Counted from the first letter of the stretch, positions 25,001 through 40,000 are shown. The stretch: DNA of 64,000 nt from Ceratothoa steindachneri (GCA_963969495.1 OZ018329.1:150224502-150288501), one strand, 5' to 3'. Notes: generated by a model not told the origin, from the letters alone. Made by a program: numbers and translations.

Positions 25001-28000
25001 AAGGATATCATCTTTGTCCTGTTGCAAGGAAATTTGAGTCAGAAAGGAAAAAAAAAATCAGGAGAGGGAGGGGGGAGGAAATAATGAGCTAATTCCCTAT
25101 AAGTTCAACCAAATGGTTCCATCTTTGATGGTAAGAGAATCAAGAGTATTTTGAGCCATGATAGTGGTACAAATGAAGCAGATTGTAGGTACAAGTTTAA
25201 ATGAGGGGAAAGTTTCTATGGGGATTACAGTCTTAGTGAATTGCAAGGGTTTGAGTGTCGAATGCACAGAGAAAATGAATGAGAGTATGCTAGTGCCAAT
25301 GTTAGTGTATGGGAGTGCGACTAAGGTATGGAGGGAGAAGGGAGGATCTCGAGTGAGAGAAGTGCAAATAGACAAATTGAGAGGGATTATTGGTGTACCA
25401 AAGGTCGATAGGGTGAGGGAGGACCAGGTATAAGAGATGTTTATGGTGTGAATGAGATTGTAACTAGTGTTTTGAGATGGAATGGACACGCAGGAAGAAA
25501 GGTTGAAAAAAGAACTGTAAAGAAAATATACAAGTATCAAAGTGTAAGAATGTTAGGAAGACAGTGTAAAAGGTTGGTTGATTATATGCGTGTGAGAAAG
25601 AAATGGATGATTGAGGCGTACTGGATGATAGTGTACGATACGTGTGTGGTTGGAGGGGGATGCTTGGGAGTCTTCTGTTCAGAGATAACCCTTGATTGGA
25701 CAGATGCTACAGCACATAACGCCATCGCTATTAAGGGCCGAGTTGGTGTGTGAAAAATGATGGCCTTAAACAGGGGTGCGAGGTGTGGGGTAGTTTTGTA
25801 GGAACAGTAAATCCTTATAATTTAAAACAAAATTGAGAGAGAACTACAACCCAAAAAGTTTGAAGGGAGGCTTGTAAAAGAAGTGTTTGTTAAGAATGTC
25901 TGCGCACGCTTACCTCTGAACAACCACTGAAGCGGAGCGGGCACCAAGCCACCATTACAGCACTGGCTGTGATTTCACACTGACCGGCCGCAGGGTCATG
26001 ACGCCACGCCGCAAACAAATGAACAGCGCGAAGCGTATAATTGCGCGCCATTATTACTCGACCAGATATTAAGTGTTGTGAAGGGAAAATGATTATGGAA
26101 GCACAGGTAGACTGAGGGCGCGCAATTTTCCTAACTCCCCTCCCTCTCCCTCCGTAACAAAGGTAGGTTCCCTGGTTGGCTTAAATTTGACAGGGGGGGG
26201 GGATATATTCTTTCCTGAAGAAATCCTCCATTTTTACTCACCACAATTTACAGCTTCATTCAATTCCATTTTATAATTAAATAAAGGGACCGAAGTCAAT
26301 TCCCATAGCATGCAACAGCCTCCATTCTAACCTAGTCCCCCGAGGGCAACCTCTCAGAAAGCGCGGGCCCCACTTAATTGTAACGTTGACGGGGCCCTAC
26401 AGCACAGGGTGTAGGAGCCAAATCTTTTTCCCCAAGCCATGGAAGAGAACAGATGTCATCTGCTCCTGACGAGCTAAAAAAACAACAGAAGGATATCGGA
26501 GGAAAAGAGGGAAATAACCCTCGAAAAGTACTCACCGGCTTGCCTCTTTTCCGCGTATCTGGCGACGGTTTGAATCCCGTCAATTCGATGAAGTCCTCAA
26601 GGAAGAACCGATTCACAGGGAAGGTCCTACCTTCCACTTCAATCACGACCGGGTTGTTGAAGTAGTTGGAGAACAAGGAGATGTCAATTGTGGCTGACAT
26701 CAGGATAACTCGCAGATCAGGGAAAGCCCGAACCTTCAAAGAAAAGTACCATCAAAACACCACACCTCTTTCCCAGGCCCGAGCAATAAGGGCATTTTAA
26801 GACATCCACATGAGGCCAAATATCGAAGCAGTGCTGCATCTAAGAAAACTCACCATGTCTCTGAGGACGATGAGAATGAAATCTGTGTTAATGTCTCGCT
26901 CGTGAATTTCATCAACGATCACGTGGGAAACACCGCGTAGACCGGCTTCAAGTTTACGCAGAAGAACGCCCACTGTGCAGAAAAGGACACCTCCATAAGG
27001 GCGCGGCAACTGGGACTCGAACCGGACCGAGTATCCGACACTCTGGCCTAGGGGCTCGCAGCGTTCGTTGGCGATGCGGTCGCTCACAGACACAGCCGAA
27101 ATACGACGTGGCTGCGTCACAACAATATTACAGTAGGCGCCCGATCCAGACTGAATGTAGTCATCCAAAATGTACTGACATACCTACCACAAACAAAACA
27201 TCAGGATTAATACACAATTGTAAAGGCCAAGTTATGTGCTGCTTATGCATCGATGTACGAGGAGATGAAATAAAGTGAGACAGTCTCTATTTGAGTTCCA
27301 AACATATTTCACACACTCGACTAATAATCAATCCCATTAAAAATTTACAAGCTTATATTATTCCTTTGTCCACCGCTCCTATTTGCCTTGCCATCTTTAC
27401 TTTGTCCACCCCTTCTATTTGCCTTGATTCCTTTACTTTGTCCACCCATTCTATTTGCCTTGCCTCCTTTACTTTGTATCAGCAAGTGGATATCAGGTGT
27501 AGCATAAACAACCTTGATGCAGCGGACATCTGAAGATTTGTGAGCACTCCCCACTCTAAAGTCTGCAGGAGGATCTATAGCTATGTATATATCCACACTT
27601 TCTTTCCATACTTCTTCTTATAAACATTTTACAGGACATGTCCTCATTGGAATTGAGCTTTAAATTAAAGGAAAAAAATCATTCATGTTCTGAAATGAGG
27701 TGATTCATTGTTCTGTTTGTAATATATTTTCAGTATTTACTTTGGCAATGGCTAAACTTATGACTTAGAATTAAGGTATAGGTCTTCCTTTCAGTATAAA
27801 GCTTCTTGTATGAGCAGAATAGATGCTGTTTAACAGAAAACTTTATTCTGGAGACATTAACAGAAAGTATTTCATTTGTTTTTGTTTTTTTTCAGAATTA
27901 AAGTATTTAAGGTTCATCATTGTGTCCCAAATTGTTGGACACATGGAACAGATGGAATTCTACAGAGTACTAAAATGAATTCTTTTATACAACTCTAATG

Positions 28001-31000
28001 CAAATCTCAAATCTGTTACTTCTTAAACTTGCCTTGTGTAATGTTACTTCCAGAAAAAACTTATATTTGAAACACATAATCCAGCCACTTTGAACTTACC
28101 TTGACCAACCAGTGGAAACTATACTTATTAGATTTTGCGAAACCCAACCACAAAGTGCATGGTCAGCTGGAAATGAGGGACACAATTCAAATCAACTTTG
28201 AAGAGGCTGCCTTAAAGTGAGGCAACCTATGGTTCCGATTCCATGCTAAGCTGTAGGTTGCCAGCAATACAGACAGACAGAAATCATTCAGTGATCAAAA
28301 TCTACAAAACTTTGTAATCCTAGCTTCATTTTTTAATTTTCCTTGGGTGAGTGTGGATCAACAAATCACTGGTCCAATTTTTCCCCAATTCACTAAAAAA
28401 AAAAAAAATATATAAGTTGCAACTAACCTGTGTTGTCTTTCCACAACCAGTATTTCCTCGAATAATCACAACAGAATTTTCTTGGACAGCATTCAAAATT
28501 GTCTGCTTCATCTTAGTAACTGGCAACTGATTTCTTAATTGAATGCTTTTTTGAAGTTCTTTGTCGGATTGCAGTTGATTTTGCAAACTGGATTGCAAAT
28601 CAACACTGAGATTGTCCAAGGAAATCTGTTCATAAAAATGGGACTCTGTTATATCAAAGTTAAAATGAGCATTATAATCACAATTTCCATAATGTGAAGG
28701 GGTAGAGTTGCAGTATTACTACCTGTCTGAGGGGTAAAATGCTTAGTAAGAAAAGAAAAAAATTTAAAAGATACATAAGGTCTATGTACTAAACAGCTTT
28801 ACTTGGCCTAAAATATATCAGTAACATTAAAAAGCCTGTTGCACACAAACATAAAAAAAACAAACAAATAAATGCTCCTGGTAGCCATGTGACATTTCCT
28901 AACATATTTTGGGCAAAAGTAACTTAACTAGGATATATTTATTTATGTTTCATAAATCCTCCATTATTAGTTGCCATGTCTGCCAACTAATAATATTTTT
29001 CCTCATGTGCTAGGTTTGTAAATTAATTATATTAATAAAAAAAGTTAATTGTTAATGTGAATATTTTTGTGATATTCATGATTAAAAATTAAATTACTGG
29101 TACCTTGATTTACAAGAGAACCAACTTAATTTCTGAGATACAAGCTATTGCTCAGTTAAGAACATAAGAACATAAGAAAAGAAGGAGACTGCAAAAGACC
29201 ATTCATGCTTTGTGGTATGAGCCAAGATTTGAGGTACGAGTTAGAAGTAAGTGACCTAGCTTCACATACACCACCACTAGGTAGCGCAGCGAGTGCACCA
29301 CCACATTTGCCCAGCCTCGTTCAGTTCAGGTGGTTACCTTGCTGTGCAGCAAGCAGCTCTGTCGTATCACTGTTGCTTTTTTCCATCGTGTTTTGTGCAT
29401 TTTGTGTAGTTATTTTGTTGTACTGTACAGTATTAACCAAGGGTCCTAAGAAAGTGAGTGTCAAGGCCAGTTACGAAAGGAAAGGATGATATTCTTTGGA
29501 ATTAAAACACAAAATCATACAAAAACACGAGCGAGGTATGTGTGTTGTTGACTTAGTGAGGCAGTATGAGCATAGTACATCTACGCTATGTACGATTTTG
29601 AAACAGGAGTCGATAGAGGAAGGCTATAACGACAGCCAAAGGCATTAAGATCATTTCAAAACTTTGGACCCCTGTCCAGCAAAAAGTAGGTGTGGTTGAC
29701 AAAGAAACAGTGTGCAGAAGATACCGTGACTGAGACCATCATCTGTGAGAAGGCACGAGCCATTTACAGGGATTTGGTGCAGCAGATGGCAGGAACATCA
29801 ATGGATGAGGCGTCGGAAGAATCATTCAAAGCGTCAGGGATGGTTCGATAATTTTAAAAAGAGGACTGGCATTCACTCCATCATCAAGCATGGTGAGGTA
29901 GCAAGCTCGAATGTGAAGGCAGCTGAGGATTTTATTAAAACTTTCGCCAAACTGAAAGAAGCCGAAGGATACATCCCCTAGCAAGTGACGAGACAGGGCT
30001 GTTTATTAAGGTCATCTTCGTCTGATCTTCAAGGTAAAGTGCGCTTAATAAAACCAGATTATTTTCTTACATTTTTATTGTTTTATTATTTTCTTATGGA
30101 TTATTTGTTATTTAGAAAGGACATTTTTCTTATTTAAAAACTTGCATTATAAAAAATTGGTGTGTTTTTTGGGAGGGCTGGAACTGATTAATGGCCTTTC
30201 TTAAGTTATGAGCTCAGTCACACTCACAGAACAAATTAAAATCGTAAATCAAAGTATCACTGTACTGGGCATTGCAAAATTCCTGTTACACTTGTTATGA
30301 TGCTCTTAACAAAGTACACAGTGTGATAGTTTTGATGCAGACATGTTTTTATTGTTTTAACATATAAATATGTTTAAATTGTAATATTAATCAATGTGGC
30401 TGCCCTCGGCTAAGAAATCTGAAGGCTGTGCACACGTTGTGGACAAAGTCCTTCCTTATGCTGACCCAAATGAGGTTGACGGAAGATTTCAGCTCATCGA
30501 CGTTGCTATGGCGAACCTTGCAGGCATTGCCCTTGACATGCACCTGCAGCACACAGTAGTTGAGAGAGATCGAAGTCGGCTGAATGCGATGGCCAAAAGT
30601 CCTTCAACCGGTTCATGTTTGATACCAACCACTCTTGCACAGGCTTGGCTGTGTGGAATAGGGTACCGTCCTGCTGAATACGTACTCCCGTCATATTCCT
30701 GATCTTTCTCACACAGAACAGCACTTTCATGGCCCATATGTTCCTGTAGTCAGCCGCGAACCGCAATGGCTACATCTTCTCGCCATTCGAAGCCACGGCG
30801 CCGAGCATCTTCACAGAGGCCGAGTGCTTGGTTTTGGACACGTAGCGGACCTCGGAGACGTCCTGGCCGAAGTTTACCACGCGGTTGTTCTTCTTTTTGG
30901 TGACTGGATCGATTGTGAAGGGTTTTTTTATCAGAAAAAATGATAATTTGATTGCCATGACTCAAGTTGTTGAGAAGGGGACGGCAGCGCTCCCGACAAT

Positions 31001-34000
31001 GTTCTCACATACGGTCGGTGAGCAGAGGCCTTTCCATGCATCTCAAGCCCATACCGCCCTTTTCCTTGATGGCCTTGGACACTGGCCACAAGAATGTCCC
31101 TCACAACTGCAGTCATTTTGAGCTTCCAATCACTTTCGAAAGCCTTTCTTACAACCAAACAGTTGAACCCTTGAGATTTGCCTTAACAAGGTTAATCTTT
31201 GAGGTCTTCCTCACTCTTGAGCCTCTCCACGGCACTGTGGACAGTCATCCGGCTGATGTTGAGCCCATTTGGTGATGCTAGACTTGTTGTGGCCCGTGCG
31301 CAGAAGAGCAGAGGTCAAGATTGTTTTGATTTCCATCTCAACACACCTGTACACAATGGGAAAAGAAGTTTTAATGACATATGCTGGAAAAGTAGAACTT
31401 TTAAGTATGTTTGACAGACCCTTTTCTATTACACACATAAAACCTCTGAAAAGATCAAAAAGACAAGTGTAACAAAACCTTTGCCAAACCCAGTAATATA
31501 GAGAGCTAAGCTGGAAAAAGGCTACATTTTGGGAATTTGGCAAATGTTTTAAATTTTTTTAAAATAAAACAGACAGAATATTTTGAAAATAATGAATGAA
31601 ATATTGCAATGTAAAAAAAAAATAATAATATAAATATATATCCCCTTCATTAGTGCTGAATGGCCTATCTAGTATAATTATAACTTAAGAAATTGGAATG
31701 TGTAGAGGGGAAATTTTCCTATATCCATGACAGGCCTTGTACAGTCTAATATAACATCCATGGATGACAAAACGTATTAAAGGACATGTGTCAATCTACT
31801 TCAAAAAACATCCCTCCATAAACTACATACAAAGCATAGTTTCCATAGCATCGCCTTAAAGCCATCACCATTCAAGTCTCAACTAAAGCTCTATGATGCA
31901 ACTACAATATACAATGATATCAACATTAAAATATCTACAAATTATTCCCCCCCCCCCTCGCAAGACAAAAAACTAAAAAAACACGAACCTTCCCTCCCCA
32001 TATACTCATCCAACCAGTACTAAAAAAAAAATTAGATTTCTACTTTTTATTACCTCCAGAAATATACCACTAAGTTTCAAGTGGTGTCCCCAAGTCCTAT
32101 TATCACCCTCCAACTCGAAGAATTACTTTCCGAAATGTAACTTATCTATCCAACACAAACATTAAAAAAACTCAATGATATCCCCTTTCCCAAACCTTTC
32201 AAATGAAAACATATTTAACACCCTCAGTCTACCTATATATGGTAGCTCAGGGAAAGCATCATATTTGTTGCCCTCATTTATACTGATTCAAGCAGGTTGA
32301 TATCATGTCTAAAATGTGGGAACCATGCCTGTATAAAATACTCAAAGTGATGAGATGGCTCAGGATAAGTACTGGTGGAGAGTTTATTATGACCCTTTGC
32401 ATCCTGTGGGTGCCATAGATTGAGTGATTGATGCCTAACATTGTAATGGTCTGAGTTTGTTTCCCCTCACCCATATAGATGCCTAATCCTTTTCTTGTTT
32501 TTCAACGTGCCTGGGATGATCGAAGGGATGGGGAGAGAATGATCTGGCTGGGGGACATGATCGACTTTCATCCTACCCCACATCCATTCTTTCATTTCCC
32601 CAGGAGAATTTTGCAGCATATTTGTTAGAAATAAGTCTATAAGTGAACAATTGTCGCTATTGTAAAAAATGGCCAGTGTAAATAAACAAGAAATGGAGCT
32701 GGTGAATTTGCCAGGTGAGAATTTTGCCTGACTGTGTGTGATTATGCATAAATGATTGATGTGGATGTTTGAGAATAGTGTGATCGCAAATGATTGTAGG
32801 TAAATGTATTCTCCATTCCAGCTCCTTAGGGCCTGTAAAGTTCTGGTACAGAGTTTACTCCAACATCATCTTCACAATTCAGATTGAATTGGCAAGGACA
32901 GCATTTCCTTAGGAAAGTGGGGACCCATCTGATGAACCTGAAAGCGTAGGGCTGGAATAGCAAAGAAGATTGTACAAATCATTACGAGCACAGTAATGCT
33001 CTGACATACTGAATGTGGTTACAAAAAGATATTGTACATAATTTAGAATAAGCTTGTAGATTACGATTATATATGTTTGTATTTAGTTTGGATTCCACTT
33101 ATCATATTTCTTTCCTATATATCTATTTGTTTTGTAATAAAGGTTGTAGTAATAGATCCCTTTTCATTCTCCCTTCGCAAAACCAGGCAGCCATTTCGTG
33201 TCGTGGCAGGCAGTGTCACTGCAGGAAATCTAGAACCTGTTGCAACATTTTTTTTTTTAAGAGCTCATCTGGCGACTGCCAACTTGGGCATTAGTCGCCA
33301 TATTAAAAACTGCCTAGTACTAGGCTACTTTAAAATAAGATTATAAAAACAAAAAAAACAAACCCAACACTAAAAATAAAAAAAAAGGAAAAGGCAATGA
33401 GCAGGAAGCAAGCTCCAGCATCGGGGGGGTGGGGGGGGGGGCAGGTCCGCCTCCCACCGGCGCAGGAACGTGTGACCTACTAAAATAAATTTTTTTTTTA
33501 AACAAAACGAACTAGTCAAATAAAGGGGAGAAGGCTGGCCTCCTCCCAAAAGTCTAAAAGTCCACAGGTCGGTGTGCACGAATCTGTCCAGAGTACAAGG
33601 GATAGGCGATAGCGACCCCGCCCATCTCGGTACTGGGAGAGGTAACGTGTGCGACGACGCAGTCATCACAATCACAATAGGGCGGAGGCAAACGCTCCAT
33701 CAAATGGCGATGCATCACACGAGTGTGCCCGATTCGGAGACGACAGAAAGCGACCTGAAGCCATTGCAGCATTGGGGGATAGGTCCATGGGAACAGTCGC
33801 GGCGCAATGGCATGCAACTTTAAGTTGCCCCGGACCGTCTCCCATCTTCTTTGCCAAACAGTCCAAAGAGCTGCTCGTATTCCTGCCATGTAGTCTGTGT
33901 GTGGAAGAGCGAAAGGATGGACCGGTCGCCCGGTGCTCGCGGACTCTTTGGCACCCTCATTCCAGCAATTCCTATATGTCTAGGAACCCAGCAGAAGATA

Positions 34001-37000
34001 ATCTCGACATCCACCCGCCTCACTAAAACTATGGCATCACGGATATTGTGAACTAGAGGGTGCGGAGATTCCAATGCCCCGAGAGCACTCAGGGCGCTAT
34101 GTGAGTCGCTATAAATCGGGACCCGGTCTCCGAACCGGGCACGTCGTGCAATCTCCCATACAGAGTGGTGTATTGCCACTAACTCAGCCGTGAAAACAGA
34201 TGCAGCGCCTGGCAGAGCCCACTGACTTCAAACAGATGAGATACGGCGTGGAAACTGACCCCCTCTAGGGGCTTGGAGCCATCTGTATACACTGACACAG
34301 TTCCAGCATGACACGAGACGTGCTCCAAAAAGGCCGAACACAATACCCCCAGCGCTGTACAAGCTTTGGGCGCCGAGGTGTGGCAACAAATAACCAACAG
34401 TGGTACCCTCCAAAGTGGCGTTCTGGGCAGAACCAGGAGCGCCACCGGCCTAAGAGCTATATCTAGCTCTCGAAGGAGTTTCCTAGCCCTAAACCCAAAG
34501 GGCTTAAGGTATGACTTGCGGCTATCAGCGGCATAGGCACCGTTGAGATCTGCTGCGGATGCTTTGAGAGCCATTGGCGACAAAGGGAGACGCTGCACTC
34601 GTACATACAGGTGAGTAATGCACTGTGCACAGAGCATCAATAATGGCATCTCTCCAGCATTGACAAGCAGGCTCTCAATAAGGGAAGTGTGGAAGGCACC
34701 GGTAGCCAAGCGAAGGCCGGTGTGGTGGATCGAGTCCGCCTTCAACAATAGACATTCGGCTGCAAATGCATAAAACTCACATCCGTAATCGAGCTTGGAA
34801 GGGACAAAGGATCAATAAAAAAGTAAGGCAGTAGCCCTATCAGCGCCCCAAGCGCTGAACATCACGGAACGGAGAATATCCATGGCGCAGGTACAAGAGA
34901 CCCTAAGGCTGCGAATATGAGCCTCCCAGGTGAGGCGTCGGTCAAATACAAGACCAAGGAAACGGTGCAATTCAACCACTTCCAGGTGCACCCCATAGAG
35001 AAACAAATCTGGGTCGGGGTAGAGCCTTGGATGGCGGCAGAAGTGCACCACCTTAGTCTTGGCCAAAGAAAACCGAAACCTGTGCGCTTCGGCATAGCGA
35101 GAGAAACAGTTCAATGCCTGGTGGAGTCGACGCTTCAGAGTTGGCATCTGGGCCATGCCAAAAGAGATCGAAAGGTCGTCCACGTAGAGTGTAGCAAGAA
35201 CATCTTCTCGCAGCACCAAGGTAATGCCGTTGATGCTTAAGGCAAAGAATGTAACGCTGAGGACACTTCCCTGCGGGACACCCTCTTCCTGCTCCATTAG
35301 GCCGGAGAGGGCTTCTTCCACCCGTACGCGGAATCGGCGATCTCGCAAAAATTCAGATATAAAGACTGGCAGGCGTCGCCCCGGATGGGGTAGAATGATT
35401 TCTCCCCGGTTTGTGAAAAGCTAGCAGAGTAGTGATTCGCCAGGAGTCTGGGAGGTTACCTTCTACCCAGATCCTGTTGAACAAATCTAACAGAAATGCC
35501 ATGCATCACTCACCCAGGTGTTGAAGCATGGTGTACGGGACATCATCCGGACCATGGGCGGTGTGCGCGACTGAAGCAAGAGCGGAATGCAACTCACTCA
35601 GAATAAACCTGCCATTGAAGGTTTCTCCGCCCTTGGAGGTAAAGTACAGCCGGCAGCCTTCCACAACATCACGATGTGAGGTGAATGCTGGCGGAGCAGC
35701 ATAGGGGCTAGAGAATACGGAGAAAGCGGTCGCGAAGGATTCCGACATGGACGCGTGGACCGAGATTGCGGTCCTATTTTCCTAGAGAACGTGAGGGGGG
35801 TCCTGCGAGAACTTGCCCCGAATCCTTTTGACTCGCCTCTAAACCTTTACTAGAGGGGCCTTTCCCATTAAGTGAAGACACGTATGCCCGCCAAGAAGAG
35901 CGGCGGGCGTGCTTCGAAATATACTGGAACCTAGCCCTAGCCCGACGAAATTCACCAACAGTGAAATCGTTGGGCGACGCTTATAGTGAATGTAGGCATA
36001 GCGCTTCTGTTTGAGGGCCGTCTCACACTCGGCCGACCACCACGGGAGAGATCGGCGTGCAAAAGGGCCAGACATTCTGAGAATAGTAGTCAGGCCCGCG
36101 GCGATGAGGTTGTCGGAGAAGAACTCAATGGCCTCATCTACCAGGCAGCAGCGGCTCAGAAAATGATATTTGAATGTGAAAGTGATCACTACCATGAAGG
36201 TCATGGACCACCCCCCATCAAAATCAGGCTGTGCATCAGGAGAGCACAGAGATAGATCAAGCAAGAAAAAGAAGCGGTTCTGGGGCAGAGATGCATAAAC
36301 TCAGCTATATCAAGCTCTTAGATCAGATCGGCAAGGATTTGTCCCCTGGGATTTATTGAGTTGTCTCCCCAGAGAGGATGTCTGCCATTCAGATCACAAG
36401 CAAGAGAAGGGGCCTTGGCAACTGTGCCACAACGCGGCGAAGTCAGCTGACGGTGGAATATACGCAGAAATAACAGTATACCTTCTATCCAGGTGAAGCT
36501 GCACAGCCACTGCCTGAAAGGAGGTATGGTATGTAAAGTGAAGTGAAAAGAAAAACGGAGACATCATGCAGGGTGTAAACTGTGCACCCCCCAGCCCGGC
36601 ACCCATCCCGTGGTGGTGGGGTGGCAAAACCCTTATACCCCGGGAGGGTGGGCAGGGGGCACACACCTAGAATGGTCTCCTGCAAAAAATTAGCTAACAA
36701 TGAATGGGATGAGATGAGCCTCCGCAGCTTCTCTCAGTTGGCCCAGAGTCTGCAGCAATTCCCTTTAAGGAATATGGGGGGGCCTTCTTCAAAGAGAAGA
36801 CTCTCACAAGAATCGCCGTCCGCTTCCCGGAGGCAGGACCTCCGGCGCTGTCGGCAGACAATGCGCTGTCGCCTTCCAGGACTTATTGTGGGAGGTTGGG
36901 CTCGCCATCAGAGTCTTTTCCTCCCTCTGCCTCGAAACCTTAGGTGGACGTTGTGGATTCAGAGGCGAGGGGCCATCTTTTTGAGGATCCATGCCACCCA

Positions 37001-40000
37001 GCCCACCACTAGGCGTGAGCGAAGTAGCCGAAGCGACGTTGTTGCCGTCCTCCTTTTGGAGGGCAGCTTTGGGAAGCCCGGAAGATGGCCTGGTGACCAA
37101 CTTCGGGGGTGTTGCCTTCTGTGAGTCTAATGACTCGGTGGAGGCGCCTAGCTGTTTCGTCTTACGAGAAACGGTCACTCTGGGGGAAACCCTGGTTTTA
37201 GCTGGGGCTGGGTGTGAACCCTTTGTGCTGCCAGCTTTACCAGGGTAGCGCCTGGGTTGAGTACAACCAGCAGAAGGGCTCCGAATGGGCACAGAAACAA
37301 CTGTGCTCATTGGCCTGGATGGGCCACGATCAAAGAGTCTTTCTTAGCATTGAGGCGTAAGACGTCCCAGGCAGAGCCAGGCACGCCAGGACCAAGTCCT
37401 TAGCCTCGCGGAATGAGAGACAATCCTGGGCCTGAACAGTCAGGATTTCTTTCTCAAGGAGATATGCCCCACATTTCTTCAAAGAAGCGGGGTGCAGGTC
37501 TCTGCAATTAACACACTTAGCCACACACGATTTGGACTTATCGTGTGTGGCCTTGGAGCAATTTACACAGACTTCGGGTGACCCTGACTTTGCACATCTA
37601 CATGAGCATTTTGTATGGCTGAAGCGGTGACAGTAATAGCACCTCCGAGGCAGCGACACAAATGCCTTCACACGGTAGCGGTACCAACTAGCACAAATCG
37701 ACTCAGGGAGCTTGTCACAGTCGAATGTGATGAAGTGTAGGGTGGGCCTCGAGGCCCCTCCCTATTTTCTCATCACACGCTCGACCTTGACCGCCCCGTG
37801 GTCGGCTAGCTCTAAAATGATATCTTCTATGGAGTTTTTTTTTTTTTAAATTTTATAGAGCCCATCTGGCAACTTCTATGGAGTAGTCCACAAGTTCCCT
37901 CGCATTAACTACTACTTTCACAAAGTTCATGGTATAGTTTGGCGTCACACTCACCAGGGTGCCATCAAGTGTCCAAAGAGCACTTATCTTGGCCGCCTCG
38001 GAGGGATCTGCTGCATTCACCAGAAGGCTCCCATTTGAGAAACGGGTCACCCTCGGCTTTCTACCAATCATACCAGCTAAAGCTCTCCTCTGATGGATCA
38101 TGTTGCCCTTGGCCCCCCTAAGCGGGTTTGCCCTACTGAGCCGCTTCAACAGGGAGTGGCTGGTTATGAGCTGCCTGCTGCCTTTCCTGGCAGTCCCCTA
38201 TGAAAGCAAAGGCGGGACTGCCAGATTTGAGCTTGAGTTACATGGTGACTCCAAGGAAGGGGGTGAGGGGGAGCCCTCTGCACCCATAGGCACTGGAGAG
38301 GAGTAAGCCTCCTCTCCAGTTGAAGAGTTATAGAGGGTCCCTTGGGAAACCTCCATTTTTTCTGAGGGCGGCTCCATTGTTCTTAAAGGGAAAATGGGGA
38401 GAGATTTCATTTTTTAGAAGTTTTCATCCATGGGTATGGTGACCCCCTTTTTTTTATGGGATGCATACACTAATCACTCCCCGCAGTGGCCCGCTCTGCA
38501 AAGGCCTGTACAGGCCTGGCAGTGCCAGGTGTCATCATTTCAGACTACCCTTCCCACCTGGTGGCCTGGCAGTCCCTGAGCATAGCAGCTCCACCTTGGA
38601 CGCGGCATAAAATGGACAGTGTTTGAAAATAGAAAGGAAGAGAAGGTGAGGAAGATGTGGGTGGGGATAAACAGGTTATTGAAAAACCCACCATCCCAAA
38701 ATGAAGCTCAGGGGTCAGGGATCATTGTCCCCTCCCCCTTCAGCCCCGATCCGGGATAGTTGGCTGAGAAGAAGGTCGGAATCTACCCTGTGAAATTAGA
38801 GGCTGACCAGAGAAAGTTGTGGGAGAGGTTGTATGAAAGCAAGGAAACAAGTGTTCTGAAGGAAGGAGAAGAGGCTAAGCAGGGGGCGTACGGGATGCTG
38901 AGTCCCATCAGCACGGAAGCCAGGATGGCAAATCGCCGCGCCCCCTAAGGGGTGCTGCAACAACATACAAGTTATTGCGTTTAAAGATGACCACCTTACT
39001 TTTGTAACTACACCATTTGCTTCAATATACTGCTTAGAAAGCCTCAGTAACCTATTACTACTCCTAAGTCTTTTCATCTTTTACTGAGTTCAGCAATGCC
39101 CATCCATTTGAGGGCTAAAGGGCCATGCTTCACTCACCTAGGTGTTGAAGCATGGCATACGAAACATTGTCTGGACCAGGGGCATTGTCCATGTACAAAG
39201 TGAGAACAGAATGCAACTGACTAAATGTAACCCAATCATTGAAGGGTTCTCCACCTCTTGAGGTAAAGTCCATTCTTTTGGATAATGGCAGGGGGATCAT
39301 GCAAGAACTTGCACCAAATCCTTTTGACTTGCTTCCAGCCCTCTGCTAAGGAAGGGGAGGGGCATTTAAATTTGAAACATAAGGGAGCCTTAGCCATAGC
39401 TTGATGGAATTCATCAACAGTGAAATTGTTTGGGTGGTGCTTATAGGCATGATGCTTCTGTTTGAGAGCAATCTCACATTCGGCTGACCACCACAGAAGC
39501 AGTCAGCATGCAAAATAGCCAGACATTCTGGGAATAGTAGTTAGGCCCACAGCGATGAGTTTACAAGAGAACTCAAATGCCTCATCCACAGGTCTCATGC
39601 AAAGGGATAGCTAACTGGGAATGGGAGGAGATGTGGAGGCTCTCTCCAAGAGAAGACCCTCACAGGAATGGCTGTACGGCTTTCCAAAGGCAGAACCCCA
39701 GATGCTATCGCACTTGAAGACTTATCAGGGGAGGCTGGGCTCACTATGCGAGTCTTTTCCTCCCTCCGCCTTCAAACTTTCAATGGGCAGGATTGGCTTT
39801 GGAGGCAGGCATCTGAAATCTGTCACTGCAAACTTCGTAGGCAAACACCAGAGTCCAGAGTATCAGAAAAATGGGATGAGCTGGTTGAGACTTTCTTCCG
39901 ACTTGGTGCACTTCCTCAAATTTCATCTGGACTATTTTCCAAAAAATTGTGGAAACCAGTGAAGAACAGGGGGAGCATGGATGGAGGAATAAAAACAAGG

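Larger units (their letters stand above)
33248..38952 (-). mobile_element. I-like LINE, near full length (5.7 kb)
   Basis: Complete 5' end to poly-A tail, flanked by TGTTGCAACA (33238-33247) and TGCTGCAACA (38953-38962), a 10-bp TSD with one mismatch. Order on the minus strand: 5' UTR, ORF1 with CCHC knuckles (to about 36780), APE endonuclease (36750-36300), linker, reverse transcriptase (35348-34812), RNase H and Cys-rich tail (34748-33554), 3' UTR with the family signature at 33262. Not intact: the RT fingers/palm start is missing at about 35350-35400, a 38-bp insert lies in ORF1, and stops occur. Confidence 0.9.

Noticed and set aside
29205..29489. 94-residue open frame with a hydrophobic segment
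   Set aside because: It lies inside the pogo-like element; its end ([13 protein letters not shown]) belongs to the transposase start and the hydrophobic part is likely its 5' UTR.
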